In this document: positions 43,297 to 50,933 of the stretch, piece by piece | How positions within the stretch are numbered: the stretch's first letter is position 1 | Layout of the letters: every line of letters begins with the position of its first letter | Assembly (NCBI GenBank): GCA_003137095.1 | Contig: PLET01000042.1 | Coordinates: forward strand, 22,833-73,765 | Direction: 5' to 3' | DNA length: 50,933 nucleotides | Source of the DNA: Gammaproteobacteria bacterium | Lineage (GTDB): Bacteria; Pseudomonadota; Gammaproteobacteria; Steroidobacterales; Steroidobacteraceae | Notes under the pieces: model-generated | Databases searched by the model: none | What the model was told of the DNA's origin: nothing | What the model saw: the letters and a program-made list of their open reading frames with translations, nothing else | Made by a program: the position numbers and the translations under genes

Positions 43297-43763
43297 GATA
43301 CGCACTGCTGCCGGCGCTCGCCCTGACGCTGTGTGCGATCTGCGTCGCGCCCGCCGGGGCGGCCGGGCGGCACATCTATCCCGCCCCCGAGCTCGCGGCC
43401 GCGGATCTCGCCGCCGGATTGCAGACCGCCGCCGCCGGCCACAAGCGCGTGCTGGTCGACTTCGGCGGCGACTGGTGCACGGATTGCCAGGTGCTCGATC
43501 TGTATCTGCACGACGACGCCAACGCAGCGCTGCTCGCGGCCAACTATGTGCTGGTGCACGTCAACGTCGGAAGGATGCTCGAACGCAACCTCGACATCGC
43601 CGAGAAGCTGGAGATTCCCTTGAAAAAAGGCGTCCCGGCGCTGGCCGTCCTCGAGCCGGACGGCAGGATCGTCTACAGCCAGAAATCCGGCGAGTTCGAG
43701 GCCATGAGGCACATGGAGTCGGCCGCCGTCACCGGGTTCCTGACGCAGTGGAGGCCGCGCTAG
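43293..43763 (+). CDS. periplasmic thioredoxin-like protein
   Basis: 156 aa. Signal peptide ~1-24 (LLPALALTLCAICVAPAGA). Thioredoxin fold with redox motif DWCTDC (Cys62, Cys65), then FLKKGVPALAVLEPDG-like strand (cis-Pro region). DsbD-gamma-like or thiol-disulfide reductase role is likely; no DsbD transmembrane part is fused here. Co-expressed with the 70-aa basic protein. Confidence 0.88.
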   Translation: MRYALLPALALTLCAICVAPAGAAGRHIYPAPELAAADLAAGLQTAAAGHKRVLVDFGGDWCTDCQVLDLYLHDDANAALLAANYVLVHVNVGRMLERNLDIAEKLEIPLKKGVPALAVLEPDGRIVYSQKSGEFEAMRHMESAAVTGFLTQWRPR

Positions 43764-43864
43764 CGGCGCGCGGCTCCGATGAAAATCGGGGCAGGCCGTG
43801 ACGGGCCAATCGGCGCACGGGTCCTCCCGTCGAGCACCGGCCGGCAATATCGCCTGATTGCGCC

Positions 43865-45337
43865 TCAGGGCCGCCGGGTGCGCAGCAATTCGCGCGCGCG
43901 TCCGATGTCGGGCGCAAGCGGACGATCGTCGCGATAATGCGCGGCCCGCGTGCGCACGGCGCGCCACAGCCGCACGGTGGCGGGTGCCGGCGCCGGCCCC
44001 GTCTGCAGGTCATACGCCTGCGCCGCCGCGAGCAATTCGATGGCGAGCACGGTTTCGGCGTTGTCGATGATGTGCAGCAGTTTCAATGCCGCCGGCGTGG
44101 CATGCGCGAGGTGATCTTCCTGCAGACCCGAGGTGACGCCGCCGTCGAGGCTCGCCGGCGCGGCCAGGCGGCGATTTTCGGCCACCAGCGAGACCGCCGT
44201 GTACTGTGCCAGCATGAAGCCCGACGCCGCCGCGCCGTCCGCGAGGAAGGCCGGCAGATTGCTCACCAGCGGATTGACCAGCCGGTCGATGCGCCGCTCC
44301 GCCATCGCCGCCAATTGCGCGACCGCCGTTCCGAGCGCATCGGCGCTCAGGCCGATCGCCGTGCCCACCGCGTGTGCTTCGGATATCACCCGCGGCGCCT
44401 GCGGGGTGCCGAGGACGACGGGATTGTCGCTCACCGAGGCAAGCTCTCGGTCCAGCACGGCCTCGCAGACCTCGAATACGTCGCGTACCGCGCCGTGTAC
44501 CTGGGGAATGGCGCGCAGGCTGAGCGCGTCCTGGGTGCGGCGACCCGCGCCCGCCGCCAGCAGCGCGCTGCCCTCGAGCAGCGCGCGCAATCCGGCGCCG
44601 ACCCGCGCAACCCCGGGCGATGACCGCAGCGCAAGCGCCTCGGCGTCGAACGCGGCCGGCTGGCGGTGCAGGTTTTCGACGGTCATGGCCGCGACGCCAT
44701 CGGCCCATTCCAGGAGCCGCTCCAGGCGCAGCAGCGCCACCGTGAACAGGCCGGTCGCGCAGGGCGTGCCATTGACCAGGCTGAGGCCCTCCTTGGCCTC
44801 CAGCAGCAGCGGCTCGAGCCCGATCGCGCGCAGCGCCTCGAGCGCCGGGCAGCGCTCGCCGCGCACGCGCGCGTGTCCCGCTCCCAACAGCACCGACGCA
44901 ATGTGCGCCATGTGGCTCAGATACCCCACCGAGCCGCCCGCCGGCACCTCCGGCACGCAATCCCGGTTGAGCAGTGCGATCAGCGCCTCCACCACCTCAA
45001 GACGCACGCCCGAGTAGCCGTGCGCCAGGTTGTTGACGGCGGCCGCGATGATGGCCCGGGTCTCGAGTACGCCGAGCAGCGGCCCCGCGCCGGCGGCGTG
45101 GCTCATCACGATGTTGTGCGACAGCTGCTGCTGATGCGATCGATCCACGATCACCTCGCACAGGGCGCCCACGCCGGTGTTGACCCCGTAGGCGCGGATC
45201 CCCCGCTCGACGATCGATTCCACCAGGGAGCGCGCGTGCCGGATGCGGCTCTCGGCCCGCGCCGAGAGCGCAACTGCACTGCCCTCGGCGATTGCGCCGG
45301 CCTCGCGCCAGGCGAAGGTGGTGTCGAGCGTGATCAC
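43865..45337 (-). CDS. histidine ammonia-lyase-like protein lacking the MIO motif
   Basis: 490 aa aromatic-amino-acid lyase fold. AYGVNTGVG (Tyr), LVNGTPCATG (Asn), LVAENRR (Glu) and GLQEDHLAH follow the family order. But the Ala-Ser-Gly that cyclises into the MIO electrophile is absent: after GSVG (residues 135-138) comes YLSHMAH, three residues shorter than usual. The active-site Tyr of QDPYSLR is also Leu here (QDALSLR). So it is unlikely to be a normal deaminase. GTG 45337 overlaps the ABC ATPase stop (GTGA), so it belongs to the amino-acid transporter operon. Confidence 0.88.
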   Translation of the reverse strand: MITLDTTFAWREAGAIAEGSAVALSARAESRIRHARSLVESIVERGIRAYGVNTGVGALCEVIVDRSHQQQLSHNIVMSHAAGAGPLLGVLETRAIIAAAVNNLAHGYSGVRLEVVEALIALLNRDCVPEVPAGGSVGYLSHMAHIASVLLGAGHARVRGERCPALEALRAIGLEPLLLEAKEGLSLVNGTPCATGLFTVALLRLERLLEWADGVAAMTVENLHRQPAAFDAEALALRSSPGVARVGAGLRALLEGSALLAAGAGRRTQDALSLRAIPQVHGAVRDVFEVCEAVLDRELASVSDNPVVLGTPQAPRVISEAHAVGTAIGLSADALGTAVAQLAAMAERRIDRLVNPLVSNLPAFLADGAAASGFMLAQYTAVSLVAENRRLAAPASLDGGVTSGLQEDHLAHATPAALKLLHIIDNAETVLAIELLAAAQAYDLQTGPAPAPATVRLWRAVRTRAAHYRDDRPLAPDIGRARELLRTRRP

Positions 45338-46092
45338 CGGTGTCCGGAGATGAATTGGCGGAACCGCTCCGTCGGCGGGTCCCGAAACAGCTCATCGGGC
45401 GGCCCCTCGGCCTCCACCTGACCCCGGTGCAGGAACATGACCCGGTTCGACACGCTGCGCGCAAAGCTCATTTCATGCGTGACCACCAGCATGGTGCGGC
45501 CCTCCTCGGCCAGCGCGCGCATCACCCGCAGCACGTCGCCCACCAATTCGGGGTCGAGCGCCGAGGTCGGTTCGTCGAACAGCAGCGCCTGCGGGCGCAT
45601 CGCCAGCGCGCGCGCGATCGCCGCACGCTGTTGCTGGCCACCGGACAGGTGCGCCGGATAATGATCACGCTTGTCCGCGATGCCGACCTTTTCCAGGAGC
45701 GCCTCGGCCTCGGCAATGCACTCGGCGCGGGCGCGCTTCTGCACGTGCACGGGTCCTTCGATCAGGTTCTCCAGTATCGTCAGGTGCGACCACAGATTGA
45801 AGCTTTGAAACACCATGGCGAGCTCGCCGCGCATGCGGTCGATCTGGCGCCGCAGGCGCGTGGAGCGCGCCGCGCGGCCGGCCCCGAGCACGATGCGCTC
45901 GCCGGCAACGGTGATCTCGCCCGCATCCGGCGTCTCCAGCAGGTTTATGCAGCGCAAAAAGGTGCTCTTGCCCGAACCGCTCGAGCCCAGGATCGAGATC
46001 ACGTCGCCACGGTTCGCCGCCACCGAGACCCCCTTGAGCACCTCCTGCTGGCCAAAGCGCTTGTGGATGTTCCTGGCGCTCACGATGTTCAT
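45334..46092 (-). CDS. polar amino-acid ABC transporter ATPase (HisP/GlnQ-like)
   Basis: 252 aa. Walker A GSSGSGKST, Q-loop FQSFNLWSHL, signature LSGGQQQR, Walker B ALLFDEPTSALD and the switch His in VVTHEM. The long insertion after Walker A and VFQSFNLWSH place it in the HisP group. ATG 46092 overlaps the permease stop (ATGA). It energises import by the two permeases upstream. Confidence 0.95.
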   Translation of the reverse strand: MNIVSARNIHKRFGQQEVLKGVSVAANRGDVISILGSSGSGKSTFLRCINLLETPDAGEITVAGERIVLGAGRAARSTRLRRQIDRMRGELAMVFQSFNLWSHLTILENLIEGPVHVQKRARAECIAEAEALLEKVGIADKRDHYPAHLSGGQQQRAAIARALAMRPQALLFDEPTSALDPELVGDVLRVMRALAEEGRTMLVVTHEMSFARSVSNRVMFLHRGQVEAEGPPDELFRDPPTERFRQFISGHR

Positions 46093-46823
46093 GGCGCGGC
46101 CGCCCCGGCCCGCCTCGCGGCCGGCGCCGCTGCGCGCAGCTGCGGCGACAGGCGGTATTCGAGCACGGCGATCAGGCGCAGGATCGCGAAATTCAGCAAC
46201 AGATAGATGGCCGCGGCGCACATGAACACCTCCAGGGTCTTGTAGGTCGTGGAAATGATGCGCAGCGCGACGCCGGTGACCTCCCAGACGGTGACCAGGC
46301 TGGCCAGTGACGTCGACTTCACCATCAGCACGATCTCGGTCGAATACGCCGGCAGCGCCTGGCGCAAAGCGAGCGGTGCGATGATCCGCCGCAGCAGCAG
46401 CCAGCCGGACATGCCGCAGGCGCGCCCGGCCTCGATCTGCTGCACCGGCACCGCGAGCAGCGCGCCGCGGAAGATTTCCGCGGTGTACGCCGCCGTGCAC
46501 AACGCGAGCGCGATGACCGCACAGGCGAACGGATTGCGCAGCACCGGCCACAGCATGCCGTGTCGCACGGCGGGAAACTGCGCGAGGCCGTAGAACACCA
46601 GGAACATCTGGATCAGCAGCGGCGAGCCGCGGAATACGAACACGTAGGCGCGCACCAGTCGCGCGATCCACGGCGCCCCGCGCAGGCGTACCCAGGTCAG
46701 GCCCGCGGCGAGCACGCCGCCGAGCGCAATGGAGGCCAAAAACAGCCCGAGAGTGACCGGCAGCGCCGCCAGCAGCTCACCCAGGGTGGCGGCGAGGAAG
46801 CCGAATTCGCCGGCGGACGGCAA
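46089..46823 (-). CDS. polar amino-acid ABC transporter permease (HisM-like)
   Basis: 244 aa with five helices. EAGRACGMSGWLLLRRIIAP is the EAA loop contacting the ATPase; FRGSPLLIQMFLVFYG is the HisM/HisQ signature. TTG 46823 directly follows the stop of the fused SBP-permease gene (TGATTG) and I see no better start. Confidence 0.9.
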   Translation of the reverse strand: MPSAGEFGFLAATLGELLAALPVTLGLFLASIALGGVLAAGLTWVRLRGAPWIARLVRAYVFVFRGSPLLIQMFLVFYGLAQFPAVRHGMLWPVLRNPFACAVIALALCTAAYTAEIFRGALLAVPVQQIEAGRACGMSGWLLLRRIIAPLALRQALPAYSTEIVLMVKSTSLASLVTVWEVTGVALRIISTTYKTLEVFMCAAAIYLLLNFAILRLIAVLEYRLSPQLRAAAPAARRAGAAAP

Positions 46824-48533
46824 TCAGATCCCGCCCGGGGAGGCGCGCAGGGTCCTGCCGACGCGCAGCTCCGCGTGTTCGAACGCCCGGCCGGAAAGTC
46901 CCGTCATCGCCAGGTACAGCGCGCCGCCCACCAGATAGAACAAAAAATAGCGGTGGGTGGAGCCGGCGCCCACCTCCGTGGTGCGCATGATCTCGGCCAC
47001 GCCGGTGACCGAGATCAACGCCGAATCCTTGAGCGTCAGCTGCACCACGTTGCCCAATCCCGGCAGCGCGAACCTCAGTACCTGGGGCACCACGATGCGC
47101 CGCAGCCGCATCGCGGTGCGCATGCCGATCGAGCGAGCCGCCTCGATTTCGCCGCGGGATATGGCGAGATAGCCACCGCGATACACCTCGGCCTGGTAGG
47201 CCCCCGAAATCACCCCGACGGCCAGGATGCCGGCCGCCAGCGACGGCATCCCGGCGACTGTGCCGGCGCCCAGCGCCAGGGCGACGCGTGTCACCAGGGT
47301 CGAGCCGCCGAAGAAAATCAGGTAGATGACCAGCAGTTCGGGAACGCCGCGAAACAGGGTGGAATAAATCTCACCGGCCCCGCGCAGCGCCGCGTTGCCG
47401 GAGAGCCGCGCCGCGGCGATCAGGCCGCCCAGCACGGCGCCCACGCCGAGCGCCGCCGCCGTCACCACGGCCGTCATGAGTGCCGAGAGCAACAGGGCGC
47501 GGCCCCAGCCGCCGGCGCCGAACCCGAAGATCTGCAGGACATCCGGCAGTGCCTCGCCCGGCGCAGCATGTCCGGACACACCATCGCCGGGCGGCGCTTC
47601 GGCCGGCTGCGCGCCGCCGCGCGGCGCGGCGGGCTCGCCACTGCCCACGGCGGCGGCCGGCGGCAGCTGATACGGCGTGACGTCGATCTTGAGCCATTTC
47701 TCGCTCAAGCGCCTGACGGTGCCGTCGGCGATGGCGGCGGCCACGGCCGCGTCGAATGCCGCCTTCAATTGCACGTCGTCGCGGCGAAAGCCGAAGCCCT
47801 CGCCCTCCCCCCAGATGGCTCCGCCGATCAACGGGCCGCTGAGCGTCAGTTCGCGCTCATCCGCGTTGGCGAGAGCGGTCTTGAAATAAGTGGCATCGTC
47901 GAATGCCACGTCGGCCCGCCCGGCGAGCACGTCCAGATCGTGCTCGGCCGAGGACTTGTATTCGCGCACCGTCGCGATGTCGCCGAAATTCAGGTAGATG
48001 AAGCGCGCGTAGATCGAGGCCGCCTGGATCGCAATGGTCCTGCCGCGCAGGGCGGCGCGTAGTTCCTGTACGGCCGGATCGTCGGGTGCGCTTTCCCGGC
48101 TCAAGGAGAGCGTGCGGCCGGACAGCGGCAGTCGCCCCAGCGCCGAGCCGCGCAAGGCCACGAAGGTCGCGGCGGTCCGCGCATACGGCCGCGAAAAGGC
48201 GAGGATGAGCCTGCGCTCCTCGGTGATCGACAGGGCGTCCATCAGCACGTCGACCTTGCCGGCCTGCAGGCTGGCGATCATGCCGTTCCAATCCTGCGCG
48301 ACCAGCCGGCACTCGAGGCGCATGCGCGTGCACAGATCATGGACGAGTTCCACCTCGAAGCCGTCCAGCACGCCGTCCGCACGGGTCAGATTCCAGGGGG
48401 CGTAGTCGCCCTCGGTCGCGATGATGACGGCGCGCCCGCCCTGCCCCTGCGCGCAGAACGGCAGGAGGCCGGCCAGGGCGAGCATCAGGCAAGCCGCCGC
48501 ACCCGCTGCGGTCGATGTGGTGCGTCGCGGCAA
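46824..48533 (-). CDS. fused amino-acid binding protein and ABC permease (HisJ-HisQ type)
   Basis: 569 aa. Signal peptide at 1-31 (CLMLALAGLLPFCAQG), then a type 3 solute-binding domain ~35-265 (ATEGDYAPWNLT, DWNGMIASLQAGKVDVLMDA, FGFRRDD), a Pro/Gly/Ala linker ~275-320, then a permease domain with about five helices and EAA loop EAARSIGMRTAMRLRRIVVP. Binding protein and permease are usually separate genes. TTG 48533 fits the signal peptide with GAGAG upstream; TTG 48584 would lie upstream of a probable promoter. Confidence 0.9.
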   Translation of the reverse strand: MPRRTTSTAAGAAACLMLALAGLLPFCAQGQGGRAVIIATEGDYAPWNLTRADGVLDGFEVELVHDLCTRMRLECRLVAQDWNGMIASLQAGKVDVLMDALSITEERRLILAFSRPYARTAATFVALRGSALGRLPLSGRTLSLSRESAPDDPAVQELRAALRGRTIAIQAASIYARFIYLNFGDIATVREYKSSAEHDLDVLAGRADVAFDDATYFKTALANADERELTLSGPLIGGAIWGEGEGFGFRRDDVQLKAAFDAAVAAAIADGTVRRLSEKWLKIDVTPYQLPPAAAVGSGEPAAPRGGAQPAEAPPGDGVSGHAAPGEALPDVLQIFGFGAGGWGRALLLSALMTAVVTAAALGVGAVLGGLIAAARLSGNAALRGAGEIYSTLFRGVPELLVIYLIFFGGSTLVTRVALALGAGTVAGMPSLAAGILAVGVISGAYQAEVYRGGYLAISRGEIEAARSIGMRTAMRLRRIVVPQVLRFALPGLGNVVQLTLKDSALISVTGVAEIMRTTEVGAGSTHRYFLFYLVGGALYLAMTGLSGRAFEHAELRVGRTLRASPGGI

Positions 48534-48561
48534 GCAACTCTCGATTGAAGACGGGACGGTC

Positions 48562-48567
48562 AGTATA
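48562..48567 (-). promoter_or_regulatory. -10 box of the amino-acid transporter operon
   Basis: TATACT preceded by TT on the minus strand, 28 bases upstream of TTG 48533. No good -35 at 16-18 bp. The position argues against the longer start at 48584. Confidence 0.4.
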
Positions 48568-48599
48568 AACCGCCGGCCCGCCAACGCGCCGCCGCGGCT

Positions 48600-49796
48600 T
48601 CAGTCCTCGTGCCGATTGCCGAGGAAGGTCAGGAGGAACACCGCCGAGCCCGCGGTGAACACCACCGGCAGCATGGCCGTGAGCACTTGCGCCGCCGACC
48701 AGCCGGCCAGGCGCATCTGTCCGGCCATCAGCGGTCCGATGATCGACCCGAAGCGCCCGACGGCCACCGCCGCGCCGGCGCCTGCCGCGCGCATCTGCGC
48801 CGGATACAGCAGCGGCGTCAAACCGTACAGGGAGAATTGCGCACCCAGCACCAGAAAGCCCGCCGCCGCGCACAGCACCACGATCAGATGAATCGGGCTG
48901 GCCAACCCCAGGGCGAACACCACCGCCGTCAGCGCGCCGTAGGTCATGAACAGTGCCCAGCGAAAGCCGATGCGGTCGACCACCCAGCCGAGCACCAGGG
49001 CGCCGACGATGCCGGTGAGATTGAAGGCCAGCGCCGCCGACGCGCCGTCGCCGGGCGAGAATCCCTTGGCGACCACCAAGCTCGGCAGCCAATTGAGCAT
49101 CAAGTACAGGAACAGGATGGTCAGCAGGCTGGCGAGCCACAGCAGCACGGTGGGCGCCGCCTGACCCTTGCCGAACAACGCCGTGTGAATCCGATGGGTA
49201 GCGGCAGGCGCCCGCGCCGGCCGGGTCTCCGCCAGCAGGAACACGATCAGCGGCACCACCGCCAGCGGCAGCGCGCCGCCGATGGCGAATATCACGCGCC
49301 AGTCGACATGATTGCCCATGAGCTTCGCCAGCAAGGCGACGGCGGCGCCTCCCGCCGGCAATCCGCAGAAGATCGCGCTGGTGGTCGCCGCGCGGCGCCG
49401 CGGCGGGCTGATCTCGCTGGCGATCGCGATCAGGTTCGGCAGCGCCCCGCCGAAGCCCAAGCCGGTGACGAATCGCGCCACCAGCAGCACCGAGTAGTCG
49501 TGGCACAGTGCCGTCCACAGGGAGCACACGCCGAAGCCGATCACCGACGCGAGCAGTACCGGCTTGCGTCCGACGCGGTCCGACAGCCAGCCGCCCGCGA
49601 ATGCACCCAGCACCAGTCCTACCATCGCCGCGCTCGCGACCCATCCCTGCTGGCCGCCGTTCATTCCCAGGGCGTGAATCAGTTGCGGCGCCGACACCCC
49701 GAAGGCTTGGATGTCGAATCCCTCGAGCGCGGTGATGACGCAGCAAACGGCGATGGTGCCGCCCACCCGGGAATGTCCGGCATCTGTGTTTTGCAT
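48600..49796 (-). CDS. AAHS-family MFS transporter
   Basis: 398 aa, about 12 helices. N-terminal helix ITALEGFDIQAFGVSAP carries the Asp-rich motif of aromatic acid:H+ symporters; GGWLSDRVGRKPVL is the MFS loop 2-3 signature. Probably imports an aromatic or related acid by proton symport. ATG 49796 has AGGAG upstream. It lies behind the amino-acid transporter operon on the same strand; no catabolic genes are near. Confidence 0.88.
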   Translation of the reverse strand: MQNTDAGHSRVGGTIAVCCVITALEGFDIQAFGVSAPQLIHALGMNGGQQGWVASAAMVGLVLGAFAGGWLSDRVGRKPVLLASVIGFGVCSLWTALCHDYSVLLVARFVTGLGFGGALPNLIAIASEISPPRRRAATTSAIFCGLPAGGAAVALLAKLMGNHVDWRVIFAIGGALPLAVVPLIVFLLAETRPARAPAATHRIHTALFGKGQAAPTVLLWLASLLTILFLYLMLNWLPSLVVAKGFSPGDGASAALAFNLTGIVGALVLGWVVDRIGFRWALFMTYGALTAVVFALGLASPIHLIVVLCAAAGFLVLGAQFSLYGLTPLLYPAQMRAAGAGAAVAVGRFGSIIGPLMAGQMRLAGWSAAQVLTAMLPVVFTAGSAVFLLTFLGNRHED

Positions 49797-49928
49797 CAAG
49801 GCTCCTGGGGCGCACACGGCCTGCGCAGGTGATCGGCAGCGGCACCGCAAACTTCAATGCCTCCGCGCCTCAATTCCAATGTTCCCCAGCCGATATCCAC
49901 TGGGTCGGATTACGCGCTGGGCGGCAAG

Positions 49929-50933
49929 ATGCAGGTTTCCTACCATGATTGGCTGATCCCACTATCGGTTGCCGGTATGGCGCTGCTCGTCACGGCATTG
50001 GTCCGCGCGCGCGCGAAGGCCAGGCGTTTGGCAGGCATGAACGCCGATCTGACACTGCAGGCTGTCAAGAACCGGGACGCGCTTTCGGATCTGGCGCGCT
50101 CCGAAGCGCAGCTGCGGGCCCGTGAAGCGCTGCTGCGCATCAGCAGCCGGGTGAGCGGCGTGGGCGGCTGGATTCTGGATACCACCAGGGAATCGCTATT
50201 GTGGTCGCCCGAGGTGTACAGACTGCATCAGCTGCCCTTGGACACCGTGATCACCCCGAAGGTGGCCATGGACTACATCGCACCGGAAAGCCGTCCCGCC
50301 TTGTTGGCCGCCCGGGATCGGCTGCTCGAAACCGGCCAGCCCTTCGATGTGCAGGTGGCCTACCACACCGCCTCCGGGGAGCCGCGCTGGGCACGCTTCA
50401 GCGCGGAGCGGGAGACCCGGTCCGACGGCTTCGTCATCGCCGGCTCCTTTCAGGACATCACCGAGCAAAAGAAGGACCAGGACCTGCGTGCCGCGCAGGA
50501 AGCCAGGACGCGCCAGAGCGAGGAGCGTCTGCGCCAGATCGCCGACAGCGTGCCGGCGATGATCGCCTATTGGGACCGGAATCTCATCTGCGGCTTTGCC
50601 AATCAGGCGCATTTTGCCTGGTTCCGGCTGTCCAGCGAGCAAATGATCGGCAAGTCCTTCGCGGAACTGTTTGGCCGGGTGCTCAACGCGGAAAAGCTCG
50701 CGCGCGTGCATGCGGCGCTACGCGGCGAACGCCAGAGCTTCGATCAGAGCTTCAATGCCGACGGGCGCTTCGTGCACGCCCTCGGCGAATACATTCCGCA
50801 TCTCGTCGATGGCAAGGTGGTCGGGTTCTACTCCCACATCGTCGACATCACCGAACGCAAGCTCGCCGAGGAGCGCCTGACACGGCAGGAGGCCATGTTG
50901 GCCGCCACCAGCCGCCTGGGCGGGGTGGGCGGG
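49929..50933 (+). CDS. multi-PAS sensory protein, N-terminal part (cut by window edge)
   Basis: 335 codons to the window end, no stop. One membrane helix (~8-26, LIPLSVAGMALLVTALVRA), a short coiled coil (~35-65), then PAS/PAC repeats: first ~70-190 (VGGWILDTTRESLLWSPEVY, FQDITEQKKD) and second ~205-310 (SVPAMIAYWDRN, HIVDITERKLAEE). A third starts at the end (LGGVGG, like SGVGGW of the first). The output domain (histidine kinase or diguanylate cyclase) lies outside. ATG 49857 is in frame and would add 24 residues. Confidence 0.85.
   Translation, partial: MQVSYHDWLIPLSVAGMALLVTALVRARAKARRLAGMNADLTLQAVKNRDALSDLARSEAQLRAREALLRISSRVSGVGGWILDTTRESLLWSPEVYRLHQLPLDTVITPKVAMDYIAPESRPALLAARDRLLETGQPFDVQVAYHTASGEPRWARFSAERETRSDGFVIAGSFQDITEQKKDQDLRAAQEARTRQSEERLRQIADSVPAMIAYWDRNLICGFANQAHFAWFRLSSEQMIGKSFAELFGRVLNAEKLARVHAALRGERQSFDQSFNADGRFVHALGEYIPHLVDGKVVGFYSHIVDITERKLAEERLTRQEAMLAATSRLGGVGG

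Noticed and set aside
48534-48584. Longer N-terminus of the binding protein-permease fusion
   Set aside because: A TTG at 48584 would lie upstream of the TATACT box and adds residues before a normal signal peptide.

Overview
The window is GC-rich, densely packed DNA from a Gammaproteobacterium. The evidence is the twitching-motility order pilG-pilH-pilI-pilJ-chpA divergent from gshB-tonB-yqgE-ruvX-pyrB, the order pilT/pilU divergent from yggS-proC-yggT, and the split class II ribonucleotide reductase nrdJa/nrdJb known from pseudomonads. The mixture of Pseudomonas-like synteny and high GC suggests a relative of the Xanthomonadales/Nevskiales/Steroidobacterales, but I cannot fix the genus. There are no rRNA or tRNA genes, CRISPR arrays, insertion sequences or phage genes. 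It looks like ordinary chromosome with a few unusual modules.

Layout. 1-6986 (minus): the Pil-Chp chemosensory operon, with the chpA end lying beyond the left edge. 7216-12029 (plus): gshB, a TonB-like gene, yqgE, ruvX, pyrB and a PyrK-like flavin/[2Fe-2S] protein, nearly all overlapping. 12006-17195: a membrane- and lipid-flavoured group of psd and tam (minus), a membrane-anchored class III aminotransferase (plus), an unidentified multi-pass membrane protein (minus) and a GT4 glycosyltransferase (plus). 17182-20474 (minus): three consecutive pilus-retraction ATPases, pilT, pilU and a second PilU-like gene. 20537-22648 (plus): yggS, proC, yggT. 22934-28702: a HU-like protein, an alpha/beta hydrolase, a small membrane protein, an orphan ParA-like ATPase, small unknowns, and the operon ldt-ppnN-Cys-motif protein. 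28689-33872 (minus): a MltD-type murein transglycosylase, then nrdJb and nrdJa. 33873-34423 is the only large non-coding stretch and contains an AT-rich island and a heat-shock promoter. 34424-37350 (plus): hsp20, degQ and an NDUFA9-like SDR. 37364-43763: a predicted aminopeptidase lipoprotein, cca, a MidA-like methyltransferase, a FolM-like pteridine reductase, a YcaD-like MFS transporter, and a small basic protein coupled to a periplasmic thioredoxin-like protein. 43865-48533 (minus): a polar amino-acid ABC transporter whose binding protein is fused to one permease, encoded with a histidine-ammonia-lyase-like protein that lacks the MIO-forming Ala-Ser-Gly. 48600-49796 (minus): an AAHS-type MFS transporter. 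49929 to the end (plus): an incomplete multi-PAS sensor.

The points most worth a second look are the MIO-less ammonia-lyase homologue in its transporter operon, the lipid-flavoured group around the membrane-anchored aminotransferase, the third retraction ATPase, the PyrK-like protein without an adjacent PyrD, the repeat-decorated promoter at 42968-43036, and the hsp20 leader. Several divergent gene pairs start with almost no leader.
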